A stretch of 64,000 nucleotides of DNA from Ditylenchus dipsaci (GCA_004194705.1 SADC01000275.1:62001-126000); one strand, 5' to 3'. Positions 1-11,684 are shown, counted from the first letter of the stretch. The notes: generated by a model not told the origin, from the letters alone. Program-made: numbers and translations.

Positions 1-623
1 ATCGGACCGGAAAAAAGATTTGGACCAGGAATATTTCCCGGAAAAGGTTCGGACCAGTCTTATTTCAATTTTTACGATTTGGTTGGTTAATTTAAAACAT
101 AAGGAACCATACTTTTGATATAGTGCACTCTGGATACAGTGAAACTCTCGATATAGTGTACATTTTTCTCGGTCCCGACAAAGGAAACGACTCTTGATAT
201 AGTGTATTTTTTCATTAAAATTGCTGTCTCTGGAATATAAATTTGTCTGTTTTTTTTTTGTAAGAGAGTACGATTAAGAATGCCCCAACAATATTTTTGT
301 ACAGATTATTATGGAAAGTATTATACTATTTTAGGTTGTACACCGAAATTCCGTACAACTTCTTTGCCTGGATTAAAGGTAACTTTTTTTGACAGTGACC
401 TTTTTCAAAAACAATCTACAGAAATATTAAGATTTTGATATACAACCAATCTGATGTGCCTGCGTCCAGTCTTGAAGGTTTAAACAGCTTATTTTGAACT
501 AAAGTACTCTTCCAGCTTTTTAGGGGTAAATGTCCCTCCTGGCTTCACTATGGACATTCCTTTCAGAATGCAGCATGTAGAGCTTGTTTCTTTGTTATAT
601 GACCTACTTTGCGTTCCTTTCAG
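1..623. other. 5' intron or upstream sequence of the DEG/ENaC gene
   Basis: I see no exon here. The first recognisable splice acceptor of the channel gene ends at 623. Around 115-215 the motif gatatagtg recurs about three times and resembles the ends of the TA-flanked pogo-type MITEs found elsewhere in the window. It is probably a decayed copy. The rest is AT-rich intronic sequence. Confidence 0.5.
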
Positions 624-3600
624 AGACAAAGTTTTCGGGGCAAGATTGTGTGGATGAAATGCTGAACATAGACGGCAGCTATTTGTCATTCGAAGACCCT
701 CAGAATGTGCGCACTTGTCTTATTCGCAGCTATTTATCAGAGATTGAAACCAAGTGCAATTGCTCAATGCGACAAGCTTATAATCCTAATTCTACGGGTT
801 ATATACTTTTTTCGAGACTGCTGAAACTATACGAAAATACTTTTATAGAAGAATTGTCTTTTTGCAATGTAAGTTCAATGTCAACTTTTAACAATTTCGG
901 TAAAAAAACATTCTGCAGGTAATTTACGTTTGCTCTTTTTTGAATTATATTTTTTGCACCACGATAACCGATTAAAGCTTCGCATTGTTTAAAGCTAAAT
1001 TAATTTCATATATTTCTGTGATTACAAATATCTGCAATTTAGCTCGCTCTTCAAGCAAACAAATCATTTGAAAGGCAAATTTTTAGAAATAGAAAGCGTG
1101 TTGTCTAACACCTTTCAACGAAAAGTATTAATAAAAACGTAATATTGGAAATCATTCGATCAGACTCAAATTAATTGAATCTCATGGGCAAAATATATTT
1201 ATGTATTTATAATATCCACCTTGTATGTTTTCAGGTTCAAGAATACTTTCACTGTGCCCAAGAAGTGTTAAAGTGGGGTTATGATGGTGGATTTAGCAAT
1301 TTCAAATGTCAAGCACCTTGCGATGAAATCGACTATACTGCTTGGCAAGACATGAAGTTTGTGTCAATCACCTAATAATTTGTTGCTAACATTTTAATTT
1401 AGCGAGTTACCAAGCAACATTTTCCCACGAATTATTGATTCTAACGATGATGATGATGATTCTGAAGATGACTTAAATGACGGAGATGTATTTCATTTGC
1501 AAAAACTCAGAAAAAAAACTCCCATTAATTTAGGACGATCTAGATCTTGATCAAGAGCACTTCAAATGCGAAGACAATCAACTTTTGGAAGACATACAAG
1601 TCAATCGAATCAAACGGCAGGCACACAGTGCTTATGAAAAGCAAGCTCGCTTTCAAGAAGGTTGTTTTAAAACCTCTGCTTAGTTCAACAAAATCTCGTT
1701 ATAGACATCCTAATACGAACAAAACGGCTGATCAATCGCATGAAACAGACTTCAAACAAGTTTATTTCTAGTTTTTGTGAATGATCTTATTGTATTGCTT
1801 AGACTTCTGGAAATGAAATGGGGCTGGCACAATGACGCATTTATCAGTGTCTACCAACGTCTTTATTCCAATGTTCACTGTTATGCGAATATGAGTGTGA
1901 GCCACTCAGATGTTTTTAATGCAATAAGCAACCCTCAGGTATGCGTCAATAAACATGTTAAGGGGCATGTTCACCTGTTACAAAATTTGTCAATTCAAAA
2001 AACATTCCGCATCATTGAACTTCTATACAGATTTTTCAGCTTGGTTTCTAACAAACAAGGCCTAGAATTTAATTTTAATTATAGTTTTGTTAGAGACCAA
2101 GTTGAAAAATTCGTACAGAAGTCCAATGATTCGGAAAAAATTTTGAATTCCCGGGCACCACCTCTTATTCCCCTTTAAAGGGCGACGCGTTCTGGATTGT
2201 CCCCCGGCAATTCTAAAATTTTCGCCTAATCATTGAACTTCAGTACGGATTTTTTAGCTTGGTTTATAGAAAAAGGTCTGGAATTTTATTTGAGGTAGTT
2301 TTGTTAGAAACCAAGTTGAAAAATACCTGCAGAAGTCTGACGATTAAGAGATTTTTTTTAAATAGGCGGGAACAATCGTTGTCGTAGACGGCAATGGCTC
2401 TTTAACAGAAAAAAATTGCTGCTTTTATGCTCTTCTGACTTGTTTTAGCACAACATCTGAAAATTTCCCTCCTTAAAAATGACAAAATGTACCAGTTTTT
2501 AAAAGCTTACAAAATGCGTCAAGCAAAATAAAAAAGCAGGTTGCAATTTGCTACAGGCCGTTGTTGCAATTGGTTCAGCATAAAGTATGATTATCGCTTA
2601 GATTTTTAGTGGTTTGTAATATTCAAGTTTCTGATATTCAAAAAGAAAGATGTTTTGAACAGCATCATGCTTGCTGTATATTAAATTTTTGTAGACTCAA
2701 GGTGAAGAATACAGAGCCCAGCAACTCCACCAACTTCTAGACAAAGCCAACTACAAAGTATTTCCTGTTCGCTACAAGACCATCAGTGATGTGAAGAGGG
2801 TGTATGGCGACAAGGCTGAGAACAAGGCCAGGGAAATGGTCAAAGTTGAAGATATTTTGTCTAGACTGTTCAATTTGTACAGTGCTGAGACTACAACCAC
2901 AGATTAGCTAAAGTGCTAGAGACCAGAATGGACAGGGTGCTCTTACTCATGGACCAATACGACAAAGGCACACTTCAGAGAAGGGCTTGGCTGAGAAAAT
3001 GCAGTCTAGAAACATGAAACATTTTTTTGATGAAGACTTTTTTGAGGTTTTTAAAATTAAATGTCTTGAAAAAAGCGACATGATTTTTTTCAGAGCTGGT
3101 ACAATGTGATAAGCAAGGATTTAGACTCCAGCATTATCAAGTCGATCAGCCATATTGAAGACTCTATGCCGTTATTGCAAGAAAAAACAGTGGATGGTAC
3201 AGGACTAGTGGTATGTTGAAAATGGAATTTGTAATATTTTAGAACAGGCGGAAAGGCTTTTGATCTAATTTAAACTTACACGGGAAAGGCACGACCCGGG
3301 TGTGGCCTATTAAAAACGTTATATACCAAAATGTAGCCCTAATTGAGCTAGTTAAGGAACCGTTCGCAGAATCTGCTATGGATCAATCTACGCTGAGAAA
3401 TAATCTTTTTAAAATTACAAAAAATTGTGTTGACATATAAGTCAAGAACAACCCTTTCAAACATGTGAGTTGGTGGCCGAGTGGATGAGTGTGCGGCGCC
3501 GAACCTCTTCCTTTTTTTTCGGGAAAGGTTCGACTCCAGTCGCGTGCACGTCTTTTTTATTTTCGGTTTTTTTAAAAGCTTCACTTTCCTACACAAAATG

Positions 3601-6600
3601 ACACGGGGAGAACAATAAAAATATTTTTAACGTCGTCGGATTTGTTATACACATTGTGAACGGTATATATTTCATTTACGAACAACGAACAATTAATGAC
3701 AATGATTATACCGTATATATATAATATATATAATATATACCGTTCACAATGTGTATTACAAATCCGACGACGTTAAAATATTTTTATTGTTCTCCCGTGT
3801 CATTTTGTGTAGGAAAGTGAAGCTTTAAAAAAACCGAAAATAAAAAAGACGTGCACGCGACTGGAGTCGAACCTTTCCCGAAAAAAAAGAAATAGGTTCG
3901 GCGCCGCACCACTCATCCACTCGGCCACCAACTCACATGTTTGAAAAGGGTTGTTCTTGACTTATATGTCAACACAATTTTTTGTAATTTTAAAAAGATT
4001 ATTTCTCAGCGTAGATTGATCCATAGCAGATTCTGCGAACGGTTCCTTAACTAGCTCAATTAGGGCTACATTTGGTATATAACGTTTTTTAATAGGCCAC
4101 ACCCGGGTCGTGCCTTTCCCGTGTTAATTTATTTAAAAGGCCATTGCCACCTGTTTTTAATTGTCCCCCGCCAATTCAAATTCAACTTCTGTATGGCATT
4201 TTCCACTTGGTTTCTAACAAAACAAGGCCTAGAATTTAATTTTAGGTATAGTTTTGTTAGAAACCAAGTTGAAAAATTCGTACGTAAATTCAACGATAAA
4301 GAAAAAAGTTTGAATTGGCGGGGAAAACCGTTGTCGGAGACGGCGATGGCCCTTTAATGTGATCCAGAAAATGTATTTGCTTGCAACCCGACCTTTTTCT
4401 TGGATATGACATAGAAATTTTCCACTCGTTTTAGTAGGTTATATTTTTTGTTAAAATTGATCGCCGGTAGAATGCAGCGGCAATTGGGGTACTTGTCAGT
4501 TTGGACAACCAAAAAGTGAGATAAGGAAAAATTATCTCTTTTCTATATATTTTTTTTAAATTACACGTTTGAGATCTACCTGATGGTATTGTCCTATCCT
4601 GCAGCAAATACTAAAATTGTTTGCATATATTTTGATATATTTGAAAACAGGGATAGCATTAGGCCTAAGGTAAGCCAACGTCTGTTAAAAAAACTCAAAC
4701 CCGTGTTTTTAAAATATAAATCAAGACAACATTTGCCTGTGTCACTTTTAGACATCTAACCTAGAGAGTATCAAAACTGTGAATACAGTGACCGTCCACG
4801 TTGTTAGAGTTAGAGTTCGGGATTTTGGTTACGTGAACACATCTGATCCTAACTCTAACTCTAACTTTAACTCGAACTCTAACAACGTGAACAAGCCATT
4901 AGGTGTCACTATATCAATAGTGTCATTATGACGAGAGTCCACTGTATAAAATATAAATTGTAAAAATTTAATTCAGACCGGCTCAGTTCTCTTATTTGGC
5001 GATGCTGAAGAACAGCACATTCGCTTGTATGCTACCTTCATGGACGAAATACTCAATTGCACTCTCAACGAGGTGCGTAACTACAGTCAGGGCATGTTGG
5101 ACGAGTTCAAAGAAGCGATGCATGATTTTCAATCAGTATTTTTTCAATCTAGATGCCAAACCCTAAAACCGCATTATTTGCAGGCTTATCAAAATTTATT
5201 CCGCAAAGAGCTTCCTGAATACTTAGAAAACTTTGAATTTGGCACCAAATTTGTGCAGTAAGCCAAAAAAAAAGTTTCAGTCAAAACTTAAGACTTTTGT
5301 TTGTTTACAGAGAAAATTTGCCCAGGTCAATGTGTTTTTGCACAAAATGAACGTAGAGCATTGGATTCAGGTTGGTGTATAACTCACCCTCTGAAATACA
5401 ACCTCCAAACCTATTCAGGAGCCTACCTATAGTATTTGGTAATTTTTTAGAGAATTTTAACTCACAAGGACCCCCGCTAACTGTAATATGCAAACTGTCT
5501 ATATACTAAAGATAGAAACGGTATGAAACGAGACTATTTCCGTTCGCCGGGTCAATTATATAGGGCGCTCTTACAACATGTCCGCATCCGCTTCCGCATG
5601 TGGATGTATTGAGAGAACCCCGTATCCGCATCCACACGTGCGTACGCATTTGCGTACGGTAATACGGATATGTTGCGAGAGTCCATCTGCATACGCATTC
5701 GTATAAGTGTAATTAACGTTAAAACAGGACAGACGATAGAGGTCAAGAAGAAATGATGGCATAGATATTTTAAGATGTCCTTCATCTTTTTCAGATTTTT
5801 GAGTCGTCCATGGTCCAATGGTTTTTTTTGATAAAAATTTGAATTTTTTGAGCCTCATTTGTTTGATTATAATATTTCTAATAATCTAGTAGGTCGTATA
5901 TGGTTTTTTACTGTAAGAGTGTTTTGTTTTTTATATGGCTTTTACTACAACAATATACTTAAGATAAAAAAGTATGGCTCAAATTGTTTTGCCCCGCCAA
6001 ATTATTCTTTTACCCCGCCAAATTTTTCATTTACCCCGCCAAATCGTAAAATGAGTATTTCTCGGTGTTCTTATGTCGTAAATTTTTTTCTTGTGATCAT
6101 CATGTAGCCCTGAATCTCTAGTTTCTGATAAGCTATCAACTGACCCCTTGTCATTGAAAAAAATTGAGAAATACCCATTTTTATGAAAGAGGAGTTGTTT
6201 CATAAAAATGGTTATTTCTAAAAAAAATTCAACAACAAGGGATCAGTTGGTAGCTTTTCAGAAACTAGAGATTCAGGGCTACATAATGATTGAAAGAAAA
6301 AAATTTTACGACTTAAAAACACCGAGAAATACTCATTTTTACGATTTGGCGGGGTAAATGAAAAATTTGGCGGGTAAAAGAATAATTTGGTGGGTGAAAG
6401 TACTTACAGCCAAAAAGTCAGTGTTGTGCTGAGGACGATTTTTTGGCCTGTGAGTGAGAGTGAGTGAGAACGGCATTTGTCCTCACAGGCTGTGAGTGAG
6501 AGTGAGAATTTTGAATTTTGTCCTCACAGGCTGTGAGTGAGAGTGAGAATTTTGAAATTTGTCCTCACTGAGAGTGAGAATCTCACTGAGATTTCAGTGA

Positions 6601-9600
6601 GAATTGAAAATTTTCAATTTGCAATTTTTTATTAAGCAAAATTTTGGGAATTGATATAAACAAATGATTGTGTATTCAAAAGAGTAAATTGAGTTGAACT
6701 TCTATGTCTTGCCGTTGCTAACCTGCATTGAGAGATAGTAAGACCGATTGGGCTGCTCGTCGCCGGCGTGCTTAATATTTCTAATGGCAGCTCAGCAATA
6801 TATTTCCACTCCTGAAATGTTCTCTTATAATCAATGTTTTTATAATTCACACTGACAGTGACACTGACATGTCAGTTTAGCGAACCTGACATTTTTTAAG
6901 AAATCAACGCTAAAATCACTTAAATTCGCTTGAAAAAGAAACAGAAGGAGAATGCAAAACAGCAAGTTGAGTTGGCGATCTCTCAGGTTTAAATAATATC
7001 ACCTGCCGTACTTCCTTCAATATAAGTCCACTCCAATACATGCCCCCCCCTCCTCAACTTTGAGGGTCTGTATCTCAGGGCAGAAGCAATATTTTTCAAA
7101 GCTGTTGTCTTAACTCTAACAGTTCTTCTGATTTCACTTTTTATATTTTGGTTGAGCACCCGAAAATCTCGAGATCGAATTCAAAATTTTCCGATTTTCG
7201 GGGATTCAAAATAGAATCCCGGGGCTTCTTTTGAAAGAAATACGATATTCCACCCATTTTATTCAATACCTTTTTTACATCTATGTAAATTTTTTTATTT
7301 ACGTAACATGCTCGACGTTTACTTTGTGCTCTTCATTATTTTAATTACTATCTTATCTTTGAAAACAATTTATTTTTACAACCTTACTTGATTTCGTTGC
7401 ATGATTTGAAATAATAAAGACTGAAATAATTCAAGAATGATATAAATTGATGCCGTCTATGTAACGGAAATTCTCAAAAATTCTCACTGAGAATTGAGTG
7501 AGAATGATATTTTGTGTGAGTGAGAGTGAGTGAGAATAGCATTTGTCCTCACAGGCTGTGAGTGAGAGTGAGAATTTTGAATTTTGTCCTCACAGGCTGT
7601 GAGTGAGATTCTCACTGAGAATTCTCAGTGAGATTCTCACTCGGAGTGAGCTCAGCACAACACTGCAAAAAGTATTGGGCGAACATCAAATAAAATCATA
7701 ATCTCAAGATCAAAACTTTTTTCTGAATATTTTTTCTTAGGCCATAGTCAGAGATATTGCTGAACTTTTGGGATAACTTTTATATTTCTATCAAAACCAC
7801 ATGGACATAATCGTATACAACTCTATACTCAAAGTGACAAAAAAATAACAATTCATTTTAAGCACGAGACTGTATATATGTCTATGTCAGCAAAAAGGGC
7901 AAAAGAAAAATTCTTATAAAATCCCAAAAATTTACGAGACCAAAAAAACTTTTTTGGAAATATCGCTTAAGCAACCATACAATCAAAACTAAATTCTAAT
8001 CACTGGCATCATTTCCAGTATAAATTTGTATACGATCATGCGCAGTTTGATTCCAAGACATACAAAAATAGCAAAATGATTTCAAGCGAAATATAATTCT
8101 GAGGACTGAGGAAGAAACAAGAGAACCTCTAGTAGCAAACAACTTCAAGCAATCAACAACTTTCAAACTTTGCACTGTTTTTCAGCGTTACACGAAACAA
8201 TATAGTTAAAAATTTCTCTAGAGTTCTAAAAACATAAAAATGTTTTTCATTTACGACTATGAGGATCCGTATGCGGATGTGCTCTGTCAACACATCCGCA
8301 CGTGCGTACGCAAATGCGTATGCACGTGCGGATGCGGACGTGTTGTGAGAGCGCCCAAATTTTGTAGTCAAGCCTATAGTCAAAAAGATAGAGTGAAATT
8401 TTGATTATTACAGTCCGCAAACTTTTTGTCGAACAATTTTCTTTGGATTACATCGAAATTGCAGGAGTTTAATGTGTGATATAGGAGGAGCGTTAGGACT
8501 CTTTCTGGGTGCAAGTCTCTTAACTCTCATTGAAGTGGCTTATTTCGTTTTCCACACGAAGATCTACAAAAATCTCAGGTTTTGGAGAAAGGATAACAAA
8601 GCGTAAGATTTTTTCAGCATAAAAATAAGCAAACCTTTATGAGTTGCCGTGTTTAACTATATTTGCAGGAGCATTGATGGGTCTATTAACGGCGAGCTTA
8701 CATGACAAAACTAACAACCAAGAGATTTGATTTATTTATTTGCAGTCACAATGTTTGATTTGACTTCTTTTAATTTCAATTACTTACCAACTAACAAAAT
8801 AAAAAATTTTAACTATTGTGTTTGGACATATGACAGTTAGTGTTTTTACAAATATTGGGTATTTAGGTACTTGTTGTGTATTAATTGCTTCTGTAACACA
8901 TTTGAAGTGAGTGCACACCATTTCTTTGTTGCACATCAAAAGCCAATTTGCTGAGTGTCCTTTCTCAATTAAAAAGTCGTGTACTATTATTTTTTTAATC
9001 TAGTACAGGGTTCCCAAGTGGGCAAAAAAATCAGCCAGTATAATGGCTGATTTATCGGCAAAAAATTTTTAAATTGCATTTTTATCATGTTTTTAAGCGG
9101 AATTTTGCCAAAATTCTGCCCTTCGGGTTGCCAAGTCCCTCAAATTTAATGCTGAATCGAACTGTATCTCTAACCAACCAACCCCCTGCGCCCCGAAGGG
9201 GATCAAAAATGCATTTAGAACAGAACATTAGAACAGAATGTAAAAACAGAATTTTTTGTTTTTTGATAATTGCTGAGTACAGACGATTTTAAAAAAGTCC
9301 AGATTTTCGAAAATTTGCCAAATCTGAGCTTTTTTAGAAAGGTCTGTACTCAGCAAAACTCTATCGAAAAACAAAAAATTCTGTTTTCACAGTTCGATTC
9401 AGCATTAAATTTGAGGGACTTGGCAACCCGAAGGACAGAATTTTGGCGAAATTCCGCTTAAAAACATGATAAAAATGCAATTTAAAAATTTTTGCTGATA
9501 AATCAGCCATTATACTGGCTGATTTTTTTGGCCATTTGGGAACCCTGGTCTAGTATCTGATTAAGTTTTGTGCTAGTCACATATTTGGTTTAAAAAGCCA

Positions 9601-10495
9601 TCCTTCACAGAAACTTACTCATTGCAGACATTCCCGAGTTCGTATAAACCCCAAGCAAAAGTGGTCTAGAGTGATTGAAGTGTCCAATGGCGGTAGTTTT
9701 AAGTTCCCTAGAAGAAAACGTTTACCCAGCTTTGAGCAATGGCGTATCAGTCCATCCCCTACCTCTTCTTCGGCATCTTTTCAAAGTCTGGAAGGCGATT
9801 CCAACCCTATATTTGATGACTATCCAAGTTTATCACACAATCAAACACCTAAACAGCTTAAAAAAACCGAAAGTGATGGTCAGTTTTTGTCATAAAATGT
9901 TTATCTAGTCAGTTATATGAATATTCAACACAGGAAAAGAATTTCCACCCCGACGTAAATTTGGTTCCTGGGATGCCGAAGGTCTTTCTTCGTCATGGCC
10001 TGAGCCCAGTTTAGCTGGTCAGTCTCCTGCAATGCCCAAAAATCAGCTCTACGCAACAAAAATACGGCAAGCTCTTCGCCGGGCGAAGAAAAACAAAAAG
10101 GTGATCTAGTTATTTTTTGCTAGACGTGATGTTCGACAAAACTGAGTAATTATTTTAGAAGACTTGAACAGGCGGCCGCGGTCAACAGCTGTGTCTCCAG
10201 AGTCTGCACACCCTAGTTTAGATAGAGCACAGGAAAAGTTTGTTAAAAAATTAGAAGTTCTGCAATTTTGACTAACTTAAAAATTGCAACCTTCTCCAGA
10301 TCTTCTTCTAAAGAAGAAAATGAGTTATTGCTGGAGGTGATGGAGGAGAGCAGTAAAAGCAGCACTTCTAGCAGCACCAATGATGCCAAAGCTCCTCTAT
10401 TATTCTCTGCACCATCAGCTCGAAAATCCACATCTTCAGAAGATGAACGAAAGAAAAAGAAGAAAAAAGTGACTGAGAAACAATCCATTGTTTAA
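624..10495 (+). CDS. DEG/ENaC (amiloride-sensitive, degenerin-type) sodium channel, 5' partial
   Basis: A trimeric cation channel subunit of the plasma membrane; TM1 lies left of the window. Exons by splice site and phase: 624-868, 1235-1362, 1403-1487, 1534-1660, 1705-1759, 1803-1938, 2695-2876, 2920-3046, 3094-3210, 4977-5135, 5184-5257, 5313-5370, about 8465-8602 (TM2), then alternative tails. The first two exons hold the Cys-rich ectodomain (CNC, then CQAPCDEIDY and ELPS). The exon at 8465 holds the family signature DIGGALGLFLGASLLT (TM2). Between ELPS and TM2 lie roughly 300 residues more than I expect for the family: an Asp/Glu-rich stretch, then charged helical sequence. Small introns are 40-48 bases; the large ones hold transposons. 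The join of 5370 to the TM2 exon is out of phase, so a short exon is probably missing between them. Confidence 0.87.
1962..2174. mobile_element. piggyBac-like MITE copy 1 (TTAA-flanked)
   Basis: A palindromic element flanked by TTAA at 1958-1961 and 2175-2178. The interior carries the family core: ttggtttctaac and its inverse around a central AT-rich turn. It lies in a DEG/ENaC intron. It has no coding capacity; the open frames over it are chance. Confidence 0.75.
2179..2401. mobile_element. piggyBac-like MITE copy 2, sharing a TTAA with copy 1
   Basis: Same family as 1962-2174, bounded by TTAA at 2175-2178 (shared with copy 1) and 2402-2405. The ends read AGGGCGAC and GTCGTAGACGGC...GGCTCT. 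Two insertions therefore sit back to back at one target. Confidence 0.72.
3279..4123. mobile_element. Harbinger-like 845-bp palindrome with tRNA-like arms
   Basis: Near-perfect inverted repeat with arms of about 400 bases around an AT turn near 3700. The terminal motif is CACGGGAAAGGCACGACC. TTA flanks both ends (3276-3278, 4124-4126), as expected for PIF/Harbinger. Each arm contains a match to the pol III promoter boxes: A box TGGCCGAGTGG at 3474-3484 and B box GGTTCGACTCC at 3527-3537, mirrored at 3917-3927 and 3863-3873. A separate end of the same family is at 41082-41128. It lies in a DEG/ENaC intron. Confidence 0.75.
4137..4353. mobile_element. piggyBac-like MITE copy 3
   Basis: TTAA at 4133-4136 and 4354-4357. 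The ends AAGGCCATTGCCACC and GGCGATGGCCCT form the inverted repeat. Same core as the copies near 2 kb and 12 kb. It inserted just outside the Harbinger-like palindrome. Confidence 0.78.
4797..4895. repeat. Short hairpin with CTAACT repeats
   Basis: The two arms, acgttgttagagttagagtt and its inverse, surround about 40 bases. The right arm is a short run of ctaact units. It lies in the DEG/ENaC intron before exon 4977. It resembles the longer TTAG-rich array near 63.5 kb. Confidence 0.5.
5563..5700. repeat. CG-containing palindromic repeat, copy 1 (cacgtgcgtacgca family)
   Basis: Palindromic sequence built from tccgcatccgca, cgtgcgtacgcattt and the inverses, starting gggcgctctt. It stands out from its AT-rich surroundings by its CG content. 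A second copy is at 8262-8355. Both are in the same DEG/ENaC intron. Non-coding. Confidence 0.6.
5985..6402. repeat. Foldback element with tandem ccccgccaaa ends
   Basis: The left end has three units of the form accccgccaaat at about 12-18 base spacing; the right end has the inverse (atttggcggggtaa). The arms continue through ctgaatctctagtttctga and its inverse to a centre near 6190. This is a non-autonomous palindrome with end arrays, inside a DEG/ENaC intron. Confidence 0.7.
6419..7665. mobile_element. Non-autonomous hAT element, 1247 bp, with gtgagtgaga arrays
   Basis: Perfect inverted ends (CAGTGTTGTGCTGAG and inverse) are flanked by a perfect 8-bp target duplication, caaaaagt, at 6411-6418 and 7666-7673. 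That combination defines hAT. Both ends carry arrays of gtgagtgaga-type units (6450-6600, 7470-7650). The interior shows no convincing transposase. It lies in a DEG/ENaC intron. Confidence 0.88.
8262..8355. repeat. CG-containing palindromic repeat, copy 2
   Basis: A more compact copy of the 5563-5700 repeat: tccgtatgcggatgtg, a palindromic cgtgcgtacgcaaatgcg core, then gtgcggatgcggacgtg, ending gagcgccc. It lies just upstream of the TM2 exon. Confidence 0.6.
8669..8705 (+). CDS. Alternative short C-terminal exon of the DEG/ENaC gene
   Basis: The TM2 exon ends in phase 2 at 8602 (donor GTAAGA). An acceptor (tttgcag) ending at 8668 opens an exon in the matching phase that adds about a dozen residues ending GELT and then a TGA at 8703. 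AATAAA-like sequence lies near 8795. Using it would give a channel with almost no cytoplasmic tail. It competes with the exon at 9628, which starts in the same phase. Confidence 0.45.
9006..9547. mobile_element. Non-autonomous hAT foldback, 542 bp
   Basis: Ends CAGGGTTCCCAA and TTGGGAACCCTG, long inverted arms, and an 8-bp target duplication atctagta / gtctagta (one mismatch) at 8998-9005 and 9548-9555. A fragment of the GC-rich palindrome family (ctctaaccaacc...ccccgaagggg) is embedded near 9167-9206. It sits between the two alternative tail exons of the channel gene. Confidence 0.82.
9628..10495 (+). CDS. Long cytoplasmic tail exons of the DEG/ENaC gene
   Basis: Exons 9628-9878, 9934-10100, 10159-10237 and 10300-10495 continue the channel frame from the phase-2 donor at 8602. 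They encode a Ser/Pro/Arg/Lys-rich tail of about 230 residues that ends in a run of lysines, then KQSIV and TAA at 10493. Three of the four joins are in phase. The join 10100/10159 is one base off; a single extra A in the nearby A-run (10090-10099) would repair it, so a homopolymer error or a real frameshift is likely. I see no known domain. A tail like this would suit cytoplasmic regulation or anchoring, which is inference. Confidence 0.6.
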
Positions 10496-10779
10496 AAATA
10501 TGTACATCACATTGTTGTTGTTTAAAGCGAAAATAAACAAATTTTGACGCTACTTGCATATACCCCCCCCCCAAATCAAGTTTTTTTAAAATGTTTCCAA
10601 ACACAGTATATCGACCTAAAATCGCCTCAGAAGCTCAAAAAAACATTATTTTTGAGTTCTAGTCAATGAAAAATCGAGTTTTGGACACTTTTGAATTTTG
10701 ACTTTTTACCTGTTTTATCATGTTTTGGTCACTGGAGCTGGGCAAAAATAGTCTCTAAATGCATTTTTGTTCAAGAGTC

Positions 10780-10895
10780 TTGCTCGGAATTATGTCTAAG
10801 GTAAATGAGTGCGCGCATCTCTAACCAACCAAGCCCCTGCGCCCCCTTCGGGGTAGCAGGGGGCTTGGTTGCTTGGGGTTGAGTTGCTTGGGGTT
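10780..10895. repeat. GC-rich palindrome family, copy
   Basis: Core gcccctgcgcccccttcggg and its inverse, preceded by attatgtctaaggtaaatga and tctctaaccaacc. The same core recurs at 18530-18562, 21604-21650, 55082-55132 and 55735-55777, each flanked by gtctaaggtaagtg-like arms. Confidence 0.65.
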
Positions 10896-11040
10896 GAGAG
10901 CTAATTTTTTTTGAGAAATATTTTATTGAAGTTAAAAATAGGGGTATTGTGATAAAATGCATGAAATGCTATCAAACGTGGCTGGGAAATACCAGTGGCA
11001 TCTGTCACTTGAATCATGAACACACGAAAGAAGTTTATTA

Positions 11041-11060
11041 AAGGCGCCTGTATGGCGTCT
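11041..11060. repeat. Short GGCGCC palindrome, copy 1 (degenerate)
   Basis: aaggcgcctgtatggcgtct; compare the perfect forms at 12499-12516 and 40235-40252. Confidence 0.45.
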
Positions 11061-11147
11061 ATCCACCTTGTTCATTAAATTTTAAATTTGAGAGCAAAGT
11101 AACCAATTATTTAAAACATAGACTTTGTGAAAATGTTTATCCAGAAA

Positions 11148-11545
11148 AGAGTAAAGAGGGGGGGGTACTTTTACGGCTACTTTTTGACATCAACTTTTTA
11201 AACCTTTTTTCATACATTTTGTTTTCTCATCTCAGATGTTTTCACACCGTTTTGTAGTTTATATTTTCTCTATCCATTGAGTTTTTTTTAAGAAATCACA
11301 CCAACTTTATACTAAAATACCAAGTCTGAGACTCACACTTGCTTTTCAGTGTAAAGTTAGTCTCATTTCATCGAAAACTATTTTTAATTAGGGTGTTTGA
11401 CCGTTTTGACCCCTCAATCGATAGATGAAAATCTCAGCTACAAAACGGTGTAAAAACCTCTGAGATGAGAAAACAAATATATAAAAAAAGGTAAGACAAA
11501 GTCGATGTCAAAAGGTAGCCGTAAAAGTTACCCCCGCCCCTCTTT
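11148..11545. repeat. Foldback element, about 400 bp
   Basis: Left arm agaggggggggtacttttac then ggctactttttgacatc; right arm gatgtcaaaaggtagccgta then cccccgcccctct. The two arms are inverse with several mismatches. No coding capacity. Confidence 0.6.
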
Positions 11546-11684
11546 AAAGAAAAGGTCATCCCAATTGCAATAAATGAATCTTGGGTCCGAGTTGACCCCG
11601 AGCTTTTTTTATGATCACAGTTAAAGAGTATATTAGCGAAGGCTCGATTTTAAAAATTGATTAAGCACTTGTTCTTTTTTTTAG

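Larger units (their letters stand above)
10496..11650. other. Intergenic region with repeats
   Basis: After the channel stop I see a C-run at 10563-10571, a copy of the GC-rich palindrome at about 10780-10895, the short palindrome at 11041-11060 and a foldback at 11148-11545. A 26-codon ATG frame at 10958-11038 holds a C/H-rich stretch (GICHLNHEHT) reminiscent of a zinc knuckle, but I cannot connect it to other exons. Confidence 0.5.

Noticed and set aside
1613..1704. A 23-base intron ending at the TTAG at 1683
   Set aside because: A 44-base intron (1661-1704) gives an equally good frame and fits the other intron sizes, so ultra-short introns are not needed.
2877..2902. A 26-base intron in the DEG/ENaC gene
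   Set aside because: The 43-base alternative (2877-2919) keeps the frame into the next exons, whereas the 26-base one runs into a stop.
8465..8482. An 18-base intron just before the GGALGLF motif
   Set aside because: Reading through gives the expected CDIGGALGLF family sequence.
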